This document shows, piece after piece, positions 7,816 to 15,706 of a DNA stretch of 28,457 bases. A model generated the notes under the pieces. The model had not been told where the DNA came from. It saw only the letters and a program-made list of their open reading frames with translations, and did not search any database. How positions within the stretch are numbered: the stretch's first letter is position 1; every line of letters starts with the position of its first letter. The position numbers were made by a program, and so were the translations under genes. Source of the stretch: Pseudomonadota bacterium (GTDB lineage: Bacteria; Myxococcota_A; Polyangia; Fen-1088); the NCBI GenBank assembly GCA_023438785.1, contig JAEXQJ010000380.1, positions 1-28,457 of the forward strand, read 5' to 3'.

Positions 7816-9342
7816 ATGAGGCCGCACGCGGATCGGACCATCGCGGGCATCGATGTGGGCGCCAATGCCATCCGCTTGGAGATGGGGCGACCCTTGTCGG
7901 ACGGCAGCATCGAGATCGTGCACGAGGAGCGCGATCCGCTGCGCCCGGGGCAGGGTCTGTTCAAGACCGGCGTCATCTCGTCGACCGTGATCGAGCGCCT
8001 GATCTCCACCATGCAGCGCTACGCGGCCCTGTGCCGCCGGCATGGAGCGCAGGTGCGCGTGGTCGGGACCAGCGCGGTTCGCGAGGCCGCCAATCGCGAG
8101 GACGTGGTGCGCCGGATCAAACAGGAGACGGGCCTCACGTTGGAAGTGATCTCGGGGCAGGAGGAGGCGCGTCTGGTGTGCCTGGGCGTGCTGGCTGGCC
8201 GGCGACCGGACACCCGCTCGGTGTGCGTCGACATCGGCGGGGGTTCGACCGAGGTGGTGACCGCGGTCGGGGATCGCCCGGCCAACTTGTGGAGCCTGGC
8301 CATCGGTGCGGTTCGGCTGACCGAGATGTTCCGCGCGTCGGGCACCGTCAAGCCCGCCCAGCTCAAGGTCATGCGCGAGTACGCCGACGAGGTGATCGCC
8401 GAGGGATTGCCGCGCACCCTGCCCGGGTTTCCGCGCGTGGCTTTGGGCAGCTCGGGGACGATTCGCGCGCTGATCGGCTTCGTGGGCGCGGCAGGCACGG
8501 CCCACGCGACGGCTCGCCAGTTGGAACGCGCGGTCGACGAATTGGTGCGCCTGGGCTCCACGGGGCGCAAGCGCCAGTTCGACCCCCAGCGCGCCGAGAT
8601 CATCGTGGCCGGCGCCATCATTCTCGAGGCACTGGTGCGCCGCTTGCGGCTCAAAGGGGTCACGGCCGTGGAACGGGGACTGCGTCACGGCGTGCTGGTG
8701 GACCTCATCCGGCGGAGCGTGCCGGGCGAGCGCGAGGCCTCGCTCCTCGACGCGGCCATGGCCCTGGGCCGGCGCTTCCAATTCGACGAGGCCCACGCAC
8801 GTCAGGTGACCACATTGTCCCTGACCTTGTTCGACGAGCTGACCCCGCTGCACCGGCTGCCGCGCTCCGCGCGGGCCTTTCTCGAGGTCGCGGCGGTTCT
8901 GCACGACATCGGCAATGCGCTCAGCTACACCCGCCACCACCGCCATTCCGAGTACCTAATCCGCAACACCGACATCCCCGGGCTGGTGGACCGCGAACGT
9001 GACTTGGTGGCGCGCATTGCCCGCTACCACCGGCGCAGTCCTCCCGAGCACAACCATCCGGGCATGGAGGGACTGTCGCGAGACGAACGACTCACCGTCC
9101 GCAAGCTGGCCACCTTGCTGCGTATCGCGGACGCTCTCGATCGCAGCCACCTGCAGGCGGTCCGGCGCATGCACGTGGTCCGGCGCCCGCGCGACGTCTC
9201 CATCCTGCTCGCCGGCCGAGGGGTCTTTGATCTGGAGCTTTGGGACGCGGGACGCGAGGCCGCTCTGTTCCGCCGGGTGTTCGGCCGTCGCCTGTCCATC
9301 GAGGCCGAGCGCCGGAAGCTATCGCCCCGGACCCCGAAGTAG
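7816..9342 (+). CDS. ppx: Exopolyphosphatase, Ppx/GppA family with HD domain
   Basis: 508 residues, ATG 7816, with GAGGGG 4 nt upstream. N-terminal Ppx/GppA phosphatase fold of the actin-like ATPase superfamily: GIDVGANAIRLEM, VVGTSAVREAANRED, EVISGQEEARLV (catalytic Glu region), VDIGGGSTEV, ALGSSGTIRAL. The C-terminal half is an HD-type domain with VAAVLHDIGNALSY (His363-Asp364), HHRHSEYLI and LLRIADALDRSH. The enzyme removes terminal phosphate from polyphosphate and possibly converts pppGpp to ppGpp; the sequence does not separate these activities. It lies upstream of a CHAD protein and two polyphosphate kinases. Its last 24 bases overlap the 3' end of sixA on the other strand. Confidence 0.92.
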   Translation: MRPHADRTIAGIDVGANAIRLEMGRPLSDGSIEIVHEERDPLRPGQGLFKTGVISSTVIERLISTMQRYAALCRRHGAQVRVVGTSAVREAANREDVVRRIKQETGLTLEVISGQEEARLVCLGVLAGRRPDTRSVCVDIGGGSTEVVTAVGDRPANLWSLAIGAVRLTEMFRASGTVKPAQLKVMREYADEVIAEGLPRTLPGFPRVALGSSGTIRALIGFVGAAGTAHATARQLERAVDELVRLGSTGRKRQFDPQRAEIIVAGAIILEALVRRLRLKGVTAVERGLRHGVLVDLIRRSVPGEREASLLDAAMALGRRFQFDEAHARQVTTLSLTLFDELTPLHRLPRSARAFLEVAAVLHDIGNALSYTRHHRHSEYLIRNTDIPGLVDRERDLVARIARYHRRSPPEHNHPGMEGLSRDERLTVRKLATLLRIADALDRSHLQAVRRMHVVRRPRDVSILLAGRGVFDLELWDAGREAALFRRVFGRRLSIEAERRKLSPRTPK

Positions 9343-9804
9343 CTTGGCGCCGGGCGCGGCGTACCAACGCAAGGTCCAGGCCGACTTTCTCCGGCGGAGG
9401 GCTGCCACGGCGCCCTTCTTGAGCTCGAATTCCGGCTGGTCCAGGCCGAGCAATCGGGCCAGGGCCTCGGCGAGCGAGGGGTTGTGGCCGACCACGGCCC
9501 ACGAGCCCTTCAGCCCGTCGAGCAAGCCCGCGATGCTCTCGGGCGTGGCGCTGTCGTTGTCCAACTCGGCGCGCACCACCACGCGGTCGATCTTGCAGGC
9601 CAGGGCCACCATCTCGGCGGTCTGCACCGCGCGCACCGCCGGACTGGTGGCGATGCCGACCACGGCCACGCGGTCAGCCAGCTTGCGAATGTGGGCCCAA
9701 AACTCCCTTCGCCCTTTGGGGGTCAGCGCTCGCGCCGCGTCGCCCAAGCCCTGATCAGCTTCGGCGATCGCGTGCCTGATTATGAACAGATCCAGATCTT
9801 TCAT
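9319..9804 (-). CDS. sixA: SixA-type phosphohistidine phosphatase
   Basis: 161 residues, ATG 9804, with AGGAGG about 8 nt upstream. A short histidine-phosphatase-superfamily protein with LFIIRHAIAE (Arg10-His11, the phosphorylated His) near the start, SPAVRAVQTAE (second Arg), an acidic LDNDSATPES segment, and WAVVGHNPSLAE (His107). Length and the RHAIAE and VGHNPS motifs match SixA, which dephosphorylates phosphohistidine on HPt/phosphotransfer proteins. SixA-like genes are often found next to ppx, CHAD and ppk genes, as here. It is convergent with ppx (24-nt overlap) and divergent from the CHAD gene, with 56 bp between starts. Confidence 0.88.
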   Translation of the reverse strand: MKDLDLFIIRHAIAEADQGLGDAARALTPKGRREFWAHIRKLADRVAVVGIATSPAVRAVQTAEMVALACKIDRVVVRAELDNDSATPESIAGLLDGLKGSWAVVGHNPSLAEALARLLGLDQPEFELKKGAVAALRRRKSAWTLRWYAAPGAKLLRGPGR

Positions 9805-9860
9805 CCTCGTGTCCTCCTCAGCGCGGCGCCTTCATCCTAGCTAATTGAGGTGTGTGGTCC

Positions 9861-10943
9861 ATGACGACCGGGAATGGGGGACCGCTGTCAGCCTTCCTTG
9901 CCGATTGGTGCACCAGGCGCCGGAAAGTGATCGCCGAGCTCGCCCGTCGCGTGGCGCATTCGTGCAAGGTGGATGACGTGCACGATTTGCGGACCTCCTG
10001 CCGCAGGATGCGTGCCCTTGTGGTCCTCTTCCCCGACGACCCCGCGCTGGGCCGCTCGGATCTGGGCCGACGGGCCAAGCGCGTAATGCGAGCGCTGCGC
10101 GGTCTGCGCGAATCCGACGTGCTGGTGGAGCGGCTGAACGAGCTGGCCGGTCACAACGCGGGGATGGAGCAAGCCCGTGCCTGGCTGCAACGTCGGATGA
10201 AACGCGCGCGCAAGAAGGGCGAGGGCAAGGCGAAGCGGACCGTGCGCAAGCGGGCGCGCGAGCTCGACTCGTCACTGCGCAGACTTGGTCGACGGCCAGG
10301 GAATGATGAGTCGTCTCCGCAGGCGGCGACCGTGCTGGCCGCGCGGGTCGCCGAGCAGGCCGAGCACACCCGGGGGCTGATTCGGCACCTGGGGACGCGG
10401 CCCGCCTGGCGAAAGGTGCACGAGGTGCGCGTGGCCGTGAAGTACTGGCGCTACGCCGTGGAGCTGGCGCGCGAAACCGGGGGGCAGCGTGCGGCAGGCC
10501 TGTCGCCGCTCATCGCCCTCCAGGATCTGGGCGGCCGCATCCAGGACTTGGGCGACCTGATCGCCCGCATGGACAAGGCTCGGCAGCGGATGTCGGGGCG
10601 CGCGGCTCGCCTGCGCCAGGCCGGCCTGGCCCGCCTGATCCGCACGGCCCGCGCCGCCCGCCAGAACACCTCTCGCCACTTCCTGCGCCAGGCCCGACTC
10701 TTGTTGACCGACCACGGGCCGCCCGAACGAAGGCGCGCCCCGCACGCCGACGGAGACGCGCGTCGGGGTGCCCACCCGGCGCTTGCCGCCCGCGCCGCTC
10801 ACCCCCCGGCGCCGTTCGGACGGGTTCTGGCCCGTCGCCGTGGCTCGTCCAAATGCCCCCAGGAGTCCGCGCCTCGCACCTCTTTTCATCCGGGCCGAAC
10901 CCACTCCGAGCAACTCGGCCCGACTCCCACCGCGGGCTGCTAA
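9861..10943 (+). CDS. CHAD domain protein
   Basis: 360 residues from ATG 9861 (GAGG 10 nt upstream; GTG 9852 is a weaker alternative). Two CHAD repeats are visible: VHDLRTSCRRMRALVVLF with ESDVLVERL, and KVHEVRVAVKYWRYAVEL with LQDLGGRIQDLGDL. The conserved His, Arg and Lys residues form a positively charged helical surface. CHAD domains bind polyphosphate and are found on polyphosphate granules in some bacteria, which fits the neighbours. The domain ends near residue 288 (FLRQARLLLT). The last 70 residues are Arg/Pro/His-rich with atypical codon use, so the reading frame there may have lost its original stop. Confidence 0.85.
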   Translation: MTTGNGGPLSAFLADWCTRRRKVIAELARRVAHSCKVDDVHDLRTSCRRMRALVVLFPDDPALGRSDLGRRAKRVMRALRGLRESDVLVERLNELAGHNAGMEQARAWLQRRMKRARKKGEGKAKRTVRKRARELDSSLRRLGRRPGNDESSPQAATVLAARVAEQAEHTRGLIRHLGTRPAWRKVHEVRVAVKYWRYAVELARETGGQRAAGLSPLIALQDLGGRIQDLGDLIARMDKARQRMSGRAARLRQAGLARLIRTARAARQNTSRHFLRQARLLLTDHGPPERRRAPHADGDARRGAHPALAARAAHPPAPFGRVLARRRGSSKCPQESAPRTSFHPGRTHSEQLGPTPTAGC

Positions 10944-10944
10944 A

Positions 10945-13119
10945 GTGAGACGCTGGAAGCGGGTCAAGGCCGTGAAGCGGGTCAAGCGAGTCGATTCGAG
11001 ACAGGACGGAGCACCGGTCCGCGGGCCGTCGCGATTTCTGAACCGCGAGCTTTCTTGGCTGGAGTTCAACGATCGTGTCTTGGAGGAGGCCTGCGACCCC
11101 GCCGTGCCGCTGGCTGAGCGCCTCAAGTTTCAGGGCATCGTGTGCTCCAATCTCGACGAGTTCTTCATGGTGCGCGTGGCCGGGCTCAAGGAGCTGGCCG
11201 AGGCGGAACCCGAAACCGTCGAGGCGGACGCCATGCTGCCCGCCCAGCAGCTCGCCCAAATCAGCGCCCATGTGCACGCCATGGTGGAGCGGCTGTACGT
11301 CAATTGGCGCAAGGAGATCGAGCCGCGCCTGGCCCGCGAGGCGGGCATCACGCTCGTGCGCCCGAGCCAGCTCGGGGCCGGGGAGCAGGCCCTTTTGCAC
11401 CGCCGTTTCTCCAGCGAGGTCTGGCCGGTGCTGACGCCGCTGGCGGTGGACCAGGGGCACCCCTTTCCCCTTCTGCGCAACCGCAGCCTGAATCTGGGCA
11501 TCTTGCTGCGCGACGCGCGGGCCAAGAAGAGGACCATCAGCTTCGCCGTGGTGCAGGTCCCGGCCATGCTCGGGCGTTTGTGGGATGTGCCCGCGACGCC
11601 GGGCCAGCGGGCCGCGTTCATCCTGCTCGAGGATCTGATCGCCATGCACGCGGGCGAGGTCTTCCCCGGCTTCGAGGTGCTGGCCTGCACGGCCTTTCGG
11701 GTCCTGCGCAATTCGGATCTGGTGATCGATGCCGACGATGCGGACAACCTCCTGACGTCCGTGCAGCGTGAGCTGCGCCGGCGCGAGCGCGGCCAGCCCG
11801 TGCGCCTCGAGATCGCGCAGGATGCCCCGCCACGCACCCGCAAGCTGCTCATGAAGGCGCTCCACCTCGGGCCCGAGGACGTTTACGCGGTGAATGGCCC
11901 CTTGCACCTGACCGATCTGGTTTCGCTCTACGATTCGCCCGGCCTGGCCCGTTTCAAGGACGAGCCGTTCTCGCCGCAGCCGGCTCGCGAGCTGCAGAGC
12001 GCCGACCTCTTCGAGGCCATCACGCGCAAAGACCGCCTGCTCTACCACCCCTACGAATCCTTCGATCACGTGGTGGAGTTCATCGAGCAGGCGGCTCTCG
12101 ACCCCAAGGTGTTGGCCATCAAGCAGACCTTGTATCGCACCAGCGCCGCGTCGCCGGTGGTGCGCGCCCTGATTCACGCGGCGGAGAACGGAAAACAGGT
12201 CACCGCCATCATCGAGCTGCGGGCCCGCTTCGACGAGGCGCCCAATATCGCGTGGGCGCGCGTCCTCGAACAGGCCGGCGTGCACGTGGTCTACGGCGTG
12301 GTGGGCCTCAAGACCCACTGCAAGGTGGCCCTGGTGGCGCGCCGGGAGGACGGGAAAATTCGGCGCTACGTGCACCTTTCGACCGGCAATTACCATCCGG
12401 CCACGGCACGGATCTATGGCGACATCTCGTACTTCACCGTGCGCGAGGCCTTTGCCGACGACGCGGGCTCGCTCTTCAACATGCTGACCGGTTATTCGGC
12501 CCAGCCCTCCTGGCAGCGCTTCTCGGTGGCGCCCCTGGATCTGCGGGAACGCGTGATCGCGCTCATCGAGCGCGAGCGCGGCTTCGGCGCCCGCGGGCGC
12601 ATCATCGCCAAGATGAACTCGTTGGTGGACCCCGACGTGATTCGTGCCCTGTACCGCGCATCGCGGGCCGGCGTGCGCATCGACCTGCTGGTGCGCGGGA
12701 TCTGTTGCCTGCGGCCGGGATTGCGGGGCATCAGCCAGAACATCAGCGTGGCCAGCGTGGTGGACCGCTTCCTGGAGCACGCGCGCGTCTTCTACTTCGG
12801 CGCCGGCGGGGCCAACGAGGTCTATCTGTCCTCGGCCGACTGGATGCCGCGCAATTTCGATCGCCGCGTCGAGGTGATGTTCCCCATCGAGGACGAATCG
12901 CTGCGCGTGCGACTCATCGGCGAAATCCTGCAGCTCAGCTTGGCCGACAACGTCAAGGCGCGGCGGCTGCTGTTGGATGGGCGCTACGAAAGGGTTCGCC
13001 CGAAGCCCGGCGAGCCGCTGGTGCGCAGCCAACAGAAGTTCATGGAATTGGCTCGCGCGCGGGCGCAGTCCCGGCCGGCGGGCGCGGAGCGGGGCGCGGT
13101 CGTGGCCGCGCGGTCGTGA
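10945..13119 (+). CDS. ppk1: Polyphosphate kinase 1
   Basis: 724 residues from GTG 10945. The start is uncertain: GTG 10972 would trim nine residues, GTG 10768 would add 59 residues that overlap the CHAD tail, and none has a strong ribosome site. The usual length of about 690-720 residues favours 10945 or 10972. PPK1 makes long-chain polyphosphate from ATP reversibly. Motifs: FLNRELSWLEFNDRVLEEA and SNLDEFFMVR (N-terminal domain), VDQGHPFPLLRN, YHPYESFDHVVEF, KQTLYRTSA, ELRARFDE, GLKTHCKVALVARR (the autophosphorylated His, about residue 456), LSTGNYHPATARIYGD, and LEHARVFYF (second essential His, about 612) before YLSSADWMPRNFDRRVEV. The basic N-terminus (RVKAVKRVKRV) is unusual. Read-through with ppk2 is likely. 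Confidence 0.94.
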   Translation: MRRWKRVKAVKRVKRVDSRQDGAPVRGPSRFLNRELSWLEFNDRVLEEACDPAVPLAERLKFQGIVCSNLDEFFMVRVAGLKELAEAEPETVEADAMLPAQQLAQISAHVHAMVERLYVNWRKEIEPRLAREAGITLVRPSQLGAGEQALLHRRFSSEVWPVLTPLAVDQGHPFPLLRNRSLNLGILLRDARAKKRTISFAVVQVPAMLGRLWDVPATPGQRAAFILLEDLIAMHAGEVFPGFEVLACTAFRVLRNSDLVIDADDADNLLTSVQRELRRRERGQPVRLEIAQDAPPRTRKLLMKALHLGPEDVYAVNGPLHLTDLVSLYDSPGLARFKDEPFSPQPARELQSADLFEAITRKDRLLYHPYESFDHVVEFIEQAALDPKVLAIKQTLYRTSAASPVVRALIHAAENGKQVTAIIELRARFDEAPNIAWARVLEQAGVHVVYGVVGLKTHCKVALVARREDGKIRRYVHLSTGNYHPATARIYGDISYFTVREAFADDAGSLFNMLTGYSAQPSWQRFSVAPLDLRERVIALIERERGFGARGRIIAKMNSLVDPDVIRALYRASRAGVRIDLLVRGICCLRPGLRGISQNISVASVVDRFLEHARVFYFGAGGANEVYLSSADWMPRNFDRRVEVMFPIEDESLRVRLIGEILQLSLADNVKARRLLLDGRYERVRPKPGEPLVRSQQKFMELARARAQSRPAGAERGAVVAARS

Positions 13120-13145
13120 CCATGGCGCAACAGGGAAGGACGAAC

Positions 13146-14051
13146 ATGAAGCTGAGCAAGTTGGTGGACCGAGCCCACGCGCTCTCGCAACCGTACTGCA
13201 TCACCGACGGCGCGAAGTTCAGCCTCAAGGACATCGATCCGGGCGACACCGGCCCGCTGCAGGCCGAGGACAAGCAACGCGCGGAAGAGGCCCTGAAGAT
13301 GGGCGTGGAGGCCCTGGCGCAGCTTCAGGACATGCTGTACGCCCAGGATCGCTGGGCCGTGCTGATCATCTTTCAGGCCATGGACGCGGCCGGCAAGGAC
13401 AGCGCCATCAAGCACGTCATGTCGGGCATCAACCCGCAAGGCTGCCAGGTGGCCTCGTTCAAGGCGCCCTCGGCAGAGGAGCTGGACCACGACTACCTGT
13501 GGCGGTGCCAGCGCCATCTGCCCGAGCGCGGGCGCCTGGGCATCTTCAACCGGTCCTATTACGAAGAGGTCCTCGTGGTGCGCGTGCATCCAGAGCTGCT
13601 CGCCAAGCAGAAGCTGCCCACGGGCCTGGTCGGCAAGAAGATCTGGGAACACCGCTATGAGGACATCTGTGCCTTCGAGCGCTACCTGACGCGCAACGGG
13701 GTCGCCATCTGCAAGTTCTTCCTGCACCTGTCGCGCGACGAGCAGAAACGCCGCTTCTTGCAGCGCCTGGACACGCCGGCCAAAAACTGGAAGTTCTCCG
13801 CCGACGACGCGGCCGAGCGCCGGCACTGGAAGGATTACCAGGAGGCGTACAAGGACATGATTCGCGCCACGGCTCGCCCGTGGGCGCCTTGGTACGTGGT
13901 GCCCGCGGATCACAAGTGGTTCACCCGCATCGTGGTGGCCGGCGCCGTGATCGACACGCTGGCTTCATTGGACCTGCACTATCCCGAACCCGACGCCGCC
14001 AAACGCACCGAGCTCGCGGCTGCCCGCAAGGCCCTGCTGGCCGCCAAGTAG
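13146..14051 (+). CDS. ppk2: Polyphosphate kinase 2 family protein
   Basis: 301 residues from ATG 13146, behind a good GGAAGGA six bases upstream; ATG 13122 in frame is a poorer alternative. PPK2 enzymes transfer phosphate between polyphosphate and nucleotides. Motifs: Walker A-like AMDAAGKDSAIKHV (about 79-92), FKAPSAEELDHDYLWR, the Walker B-like NRSYYEEVLVVRVHP (about 134), and the lid region KFFLHLSRDEQKRRFLQRL. The ending TRIVVAGAVIDTLASLDLHYP is that of the polyphosphate:nucleotide phosphotransferase (PPK2-related) subgroup. Direction (nucleotide phosphorylation or polyphosphate synthesis) and base preference cannot be read. It starts 26 nt after ppk1, probably in one operon. Confidence 0.92.
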   Translation: MKLSKLVDRAHALSQPYCITDGAKFSLKDIDPGDTGPLQAEDKQRAEEALKMGVEALAQLQDMLYAQDRWAVLIIFQAMDAAGKDSAIKHVMSGINPQGCQVASFKAPSAEELDHDYLWRCQRHLPERGRLGIFNRSYYEEVLVVRVHPELLAKQKLPTGLVGKKIWEHRYEDICAFERYLTRNGVAICKFFLHLSRDEQKRRFLQRLDTPAKNWKFSADDAAERRHWKDYQEAYKDMIRATARPWAPWYVVPADHKWFTRIVVAGAVIDTLASLDLHYPEPDAAKRTELAAARKALLAAK

Positions 14052-14093
14052 AGCATTCGCAGAGCTCTGTGTCGGTCGAGGCATGATGGGGCG

Positions 14094-15527
14094 ATGGACA
14101 CGGGGGTCATCCGCACCGACATCCCCGCGAGACTGGACCGCCTGCCGTGGTCCGCGTGGCATTGGCGCATCCTGCTGGGCCTGGGCACGGTGTGGATCCT
14201 GGATGGCCTCGAAGTCACGGTGGTCGGTGCGCTTGGGGATCGCCTGACCCAGGCCGGCAGCGGACTCGGGCTGACGGCGACCGAGGTGGGTGGCGCGGCG
14301 GCGGCCTACGTGGCCGGGGCCGTGCTGGGCGCGCTGCTCTTCGGGTACCTGACCGACCGCCTCGGTCGCAAGCGCATGTTCCTCGTGACCCTGTTCCTCT
14401 ATCTGACAGCGACCGTGGCCACCTCGCTGAGCACCTCGGCCGCCTTCTTCTTTGCGTGTCGCTTCCTCACCGGAGCGGCCATCGGCGGCGAGTACTCGGC
14501 CATCAACTCGGCGATCGACGAGCTGATCCCGGCCCGCGTGCGCGGCACGGTAGACCTCATCGTCAACGCGTCCTTCTGGATAGGGGCCATGGTCGGCGCC
14601 GGCCTCTCGATCGTCCTCCTCGATCCGGCCTACTTCCCGCTGAACCTGGGTTGGCGCCTGGCCTTCGCCCTGGGCGCGATCCTCGGCGTCGCCATCGTGC
14701 TGGTGCGCCGTCATGTGCCCGAGAGCCCGCGCTGGCTGTTCCTTCACGGCCGACTGGCCGAGGCCGAGGACATCGTCGCCGCCATCGAAGCGCGCGTGGC
14801 TCGCGACAAGGGCCCGCTGCCCGCGGCCGGCCAGCCCATCACCGTCGAGCCGCACAAAGCCGTTGGGCTCGGGCTCCTCGTGCGCACCTTGCTCGGAACC
14901 TATCCCAAACGAACCGTGCTCGGCCTGGCCCTGTTCATCGGCCAGGCCTTCCTCTACAACGCCATCTTCTTCACGCAGGCCCTGGTGCTCAGCAAGTTCT
15001 TCGGCGTGCGTGACGCCCGCGTCGGCCTGTTCATCATCCCGCTCGCCGTCGGCAACTTCCTCGGCCCCCTGGTGTTGGGGACCCTCTTCGATCGCATCGG
15101 ACGCAGGGTGATGATCACGGCCAGCTTCGTCGCGGCCGGCGCGCTGCTCATCGTCACGGGCGTGCTCTTCCAACGCGGCTACTTGAGCGCGACCACCCTG
15201 ACCGTGGGTTGGGTGAGCGTCTTCTTCTTCGCCTCCGCCGCGGCCAGTTCGGCCTATCTCACGGTCTCGGAGATCTTTCCCCTGGAGATCCGGGCCATGG
15301 CCATCGCCCTGTTCTACGCCGTGGGGACCGCCATCGGCGGCATCGCGGGCCCGTTGCTCTTCGGCGTGGCCATCGAGATCGGCACCGTGGCCGCCGTGGT
15401 CGCCGGCTACCACCTGGGCGCCGTTCTCATGATCCTCGCCGGAGTCGTGGAGTGGGTGCTCGGCGTGGAAGCCGCGCAGAAACCCTTGGAACAGGTGGCG
15501 CCCCCGCTATCGACGATCTCCGAGTAG
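14094..15527 (+). CDS. MFS transporter
   Basis: 477 residues, ATG 14094, 42 bp after ppk2 on the same strand. About twelve hydrophobic segments are visible in two halves with a charged central loop near 215-265. Family signatures: the loop 2-3 motif GYLTDRLGRKR (84-94), RFLTGAAIGGEY (123-134), VPESPRWLF (208-216) as in sugar/organic-acid porters, and GTLFDRIGRR in the second half. Asp37 in the first membrane helix (ILDGLE) is typical of the proton-coupled aromatic-acid/sugar group. The substrate cannot be deduced. Its place behind the polyphosphate genes hints at a phosphate-linked or simply a co-transcribed role; this is inference. Confidence 0.88.
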   Translation: MDTGVIRTDIPARLDRLPWSAWHWRILLGLGTVWILDGLEVTVVGALGDRLTQAGSGLGLTATEVGGAAAAYVAGAVLGALLFGYLTDRLGRKRMFLVTLFLYLTATVATSLSTSAAFFFACRFLTGAAIGGEYSAINSAIDELIPARVRGTVDLIVNASFWIGAMVGAGLSIVLLDPAYFPLNLGWRLAFALGAILGVAIVLVRRHVPESPRWLFLHGRLAEAEDIVAAIEARVARDKGPLPAAGQPITVEPHKAVGLGLLVRTLLGTYPKRTVLGLALFIGQAFLYNAIFFTQALVLSKFFGVRDARVGLFIIPLAVGNFLGPLVLGTLFDRIGRRVMITASFVAAGALLIVTGVLFQRGYLSATTLTVGWVSVFFFASAAASSAYLTVSEIFPLEIRAMAIALFYAVGTAIGGIAGPLLFGVAIEIGTVAAVVAGYHLGAVLMILAGVVEWVLGVEAAQKPLEQVAPPLSTISE

Positions 15528-15593
15528 GTGTGCTCGTCAGAGCGACCGCCAATTGCTGCGTGCCCGCCAGGGGCGCTCCGTCGGCGAATTCCC

Positions 15594-15622
15594 TTGACGC
15601 CACTTGGTCCCCGCGTGATACG
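15594..15622 (+). promoter_or_regulatory. Candidate sigma-70-type promoter for the HD-domain gene
   Basis: TTGACG (15594-15599) is separated by 17 bases from GATACG (15617-15622). The -35 matches five of six consensus positions; the -10 is weak. It lies in the 179-bp gap between the MFS gene and the HD gene, leaving a leader of about 80 nt. Confidence 0.35.
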
Positions 15623-15706
15623 CGATGTGTTGTTGTGCTTCGTGTGGGTCGCGTGTCTTCCGGCCGTGAGAGACCCGGACGCACCGTTTGGCAGAGAGGA
15701 TGGCTG

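Noticed and set aside
7558..8946. 462-codon open frame on the minus strand
   Set aside because: Antisense of mepA and ppx; no motif, His/Ala/Arg-rich composition.
10510..13032. 840-codon open frame on the minus strand
   Set aside because: Lies opposite ppk1, whose motifs are complete; the antisense translation is rich in His/Gln/Arg with no domain, a common shadow in GC-rich DNA.
13965..15413. 482-codon open frame on the minus strand
   Set aside because: Antisense of the MFS transporter; the low-complexity Glu/Asp/Gly/His translation is a shadow of its membrane helices.
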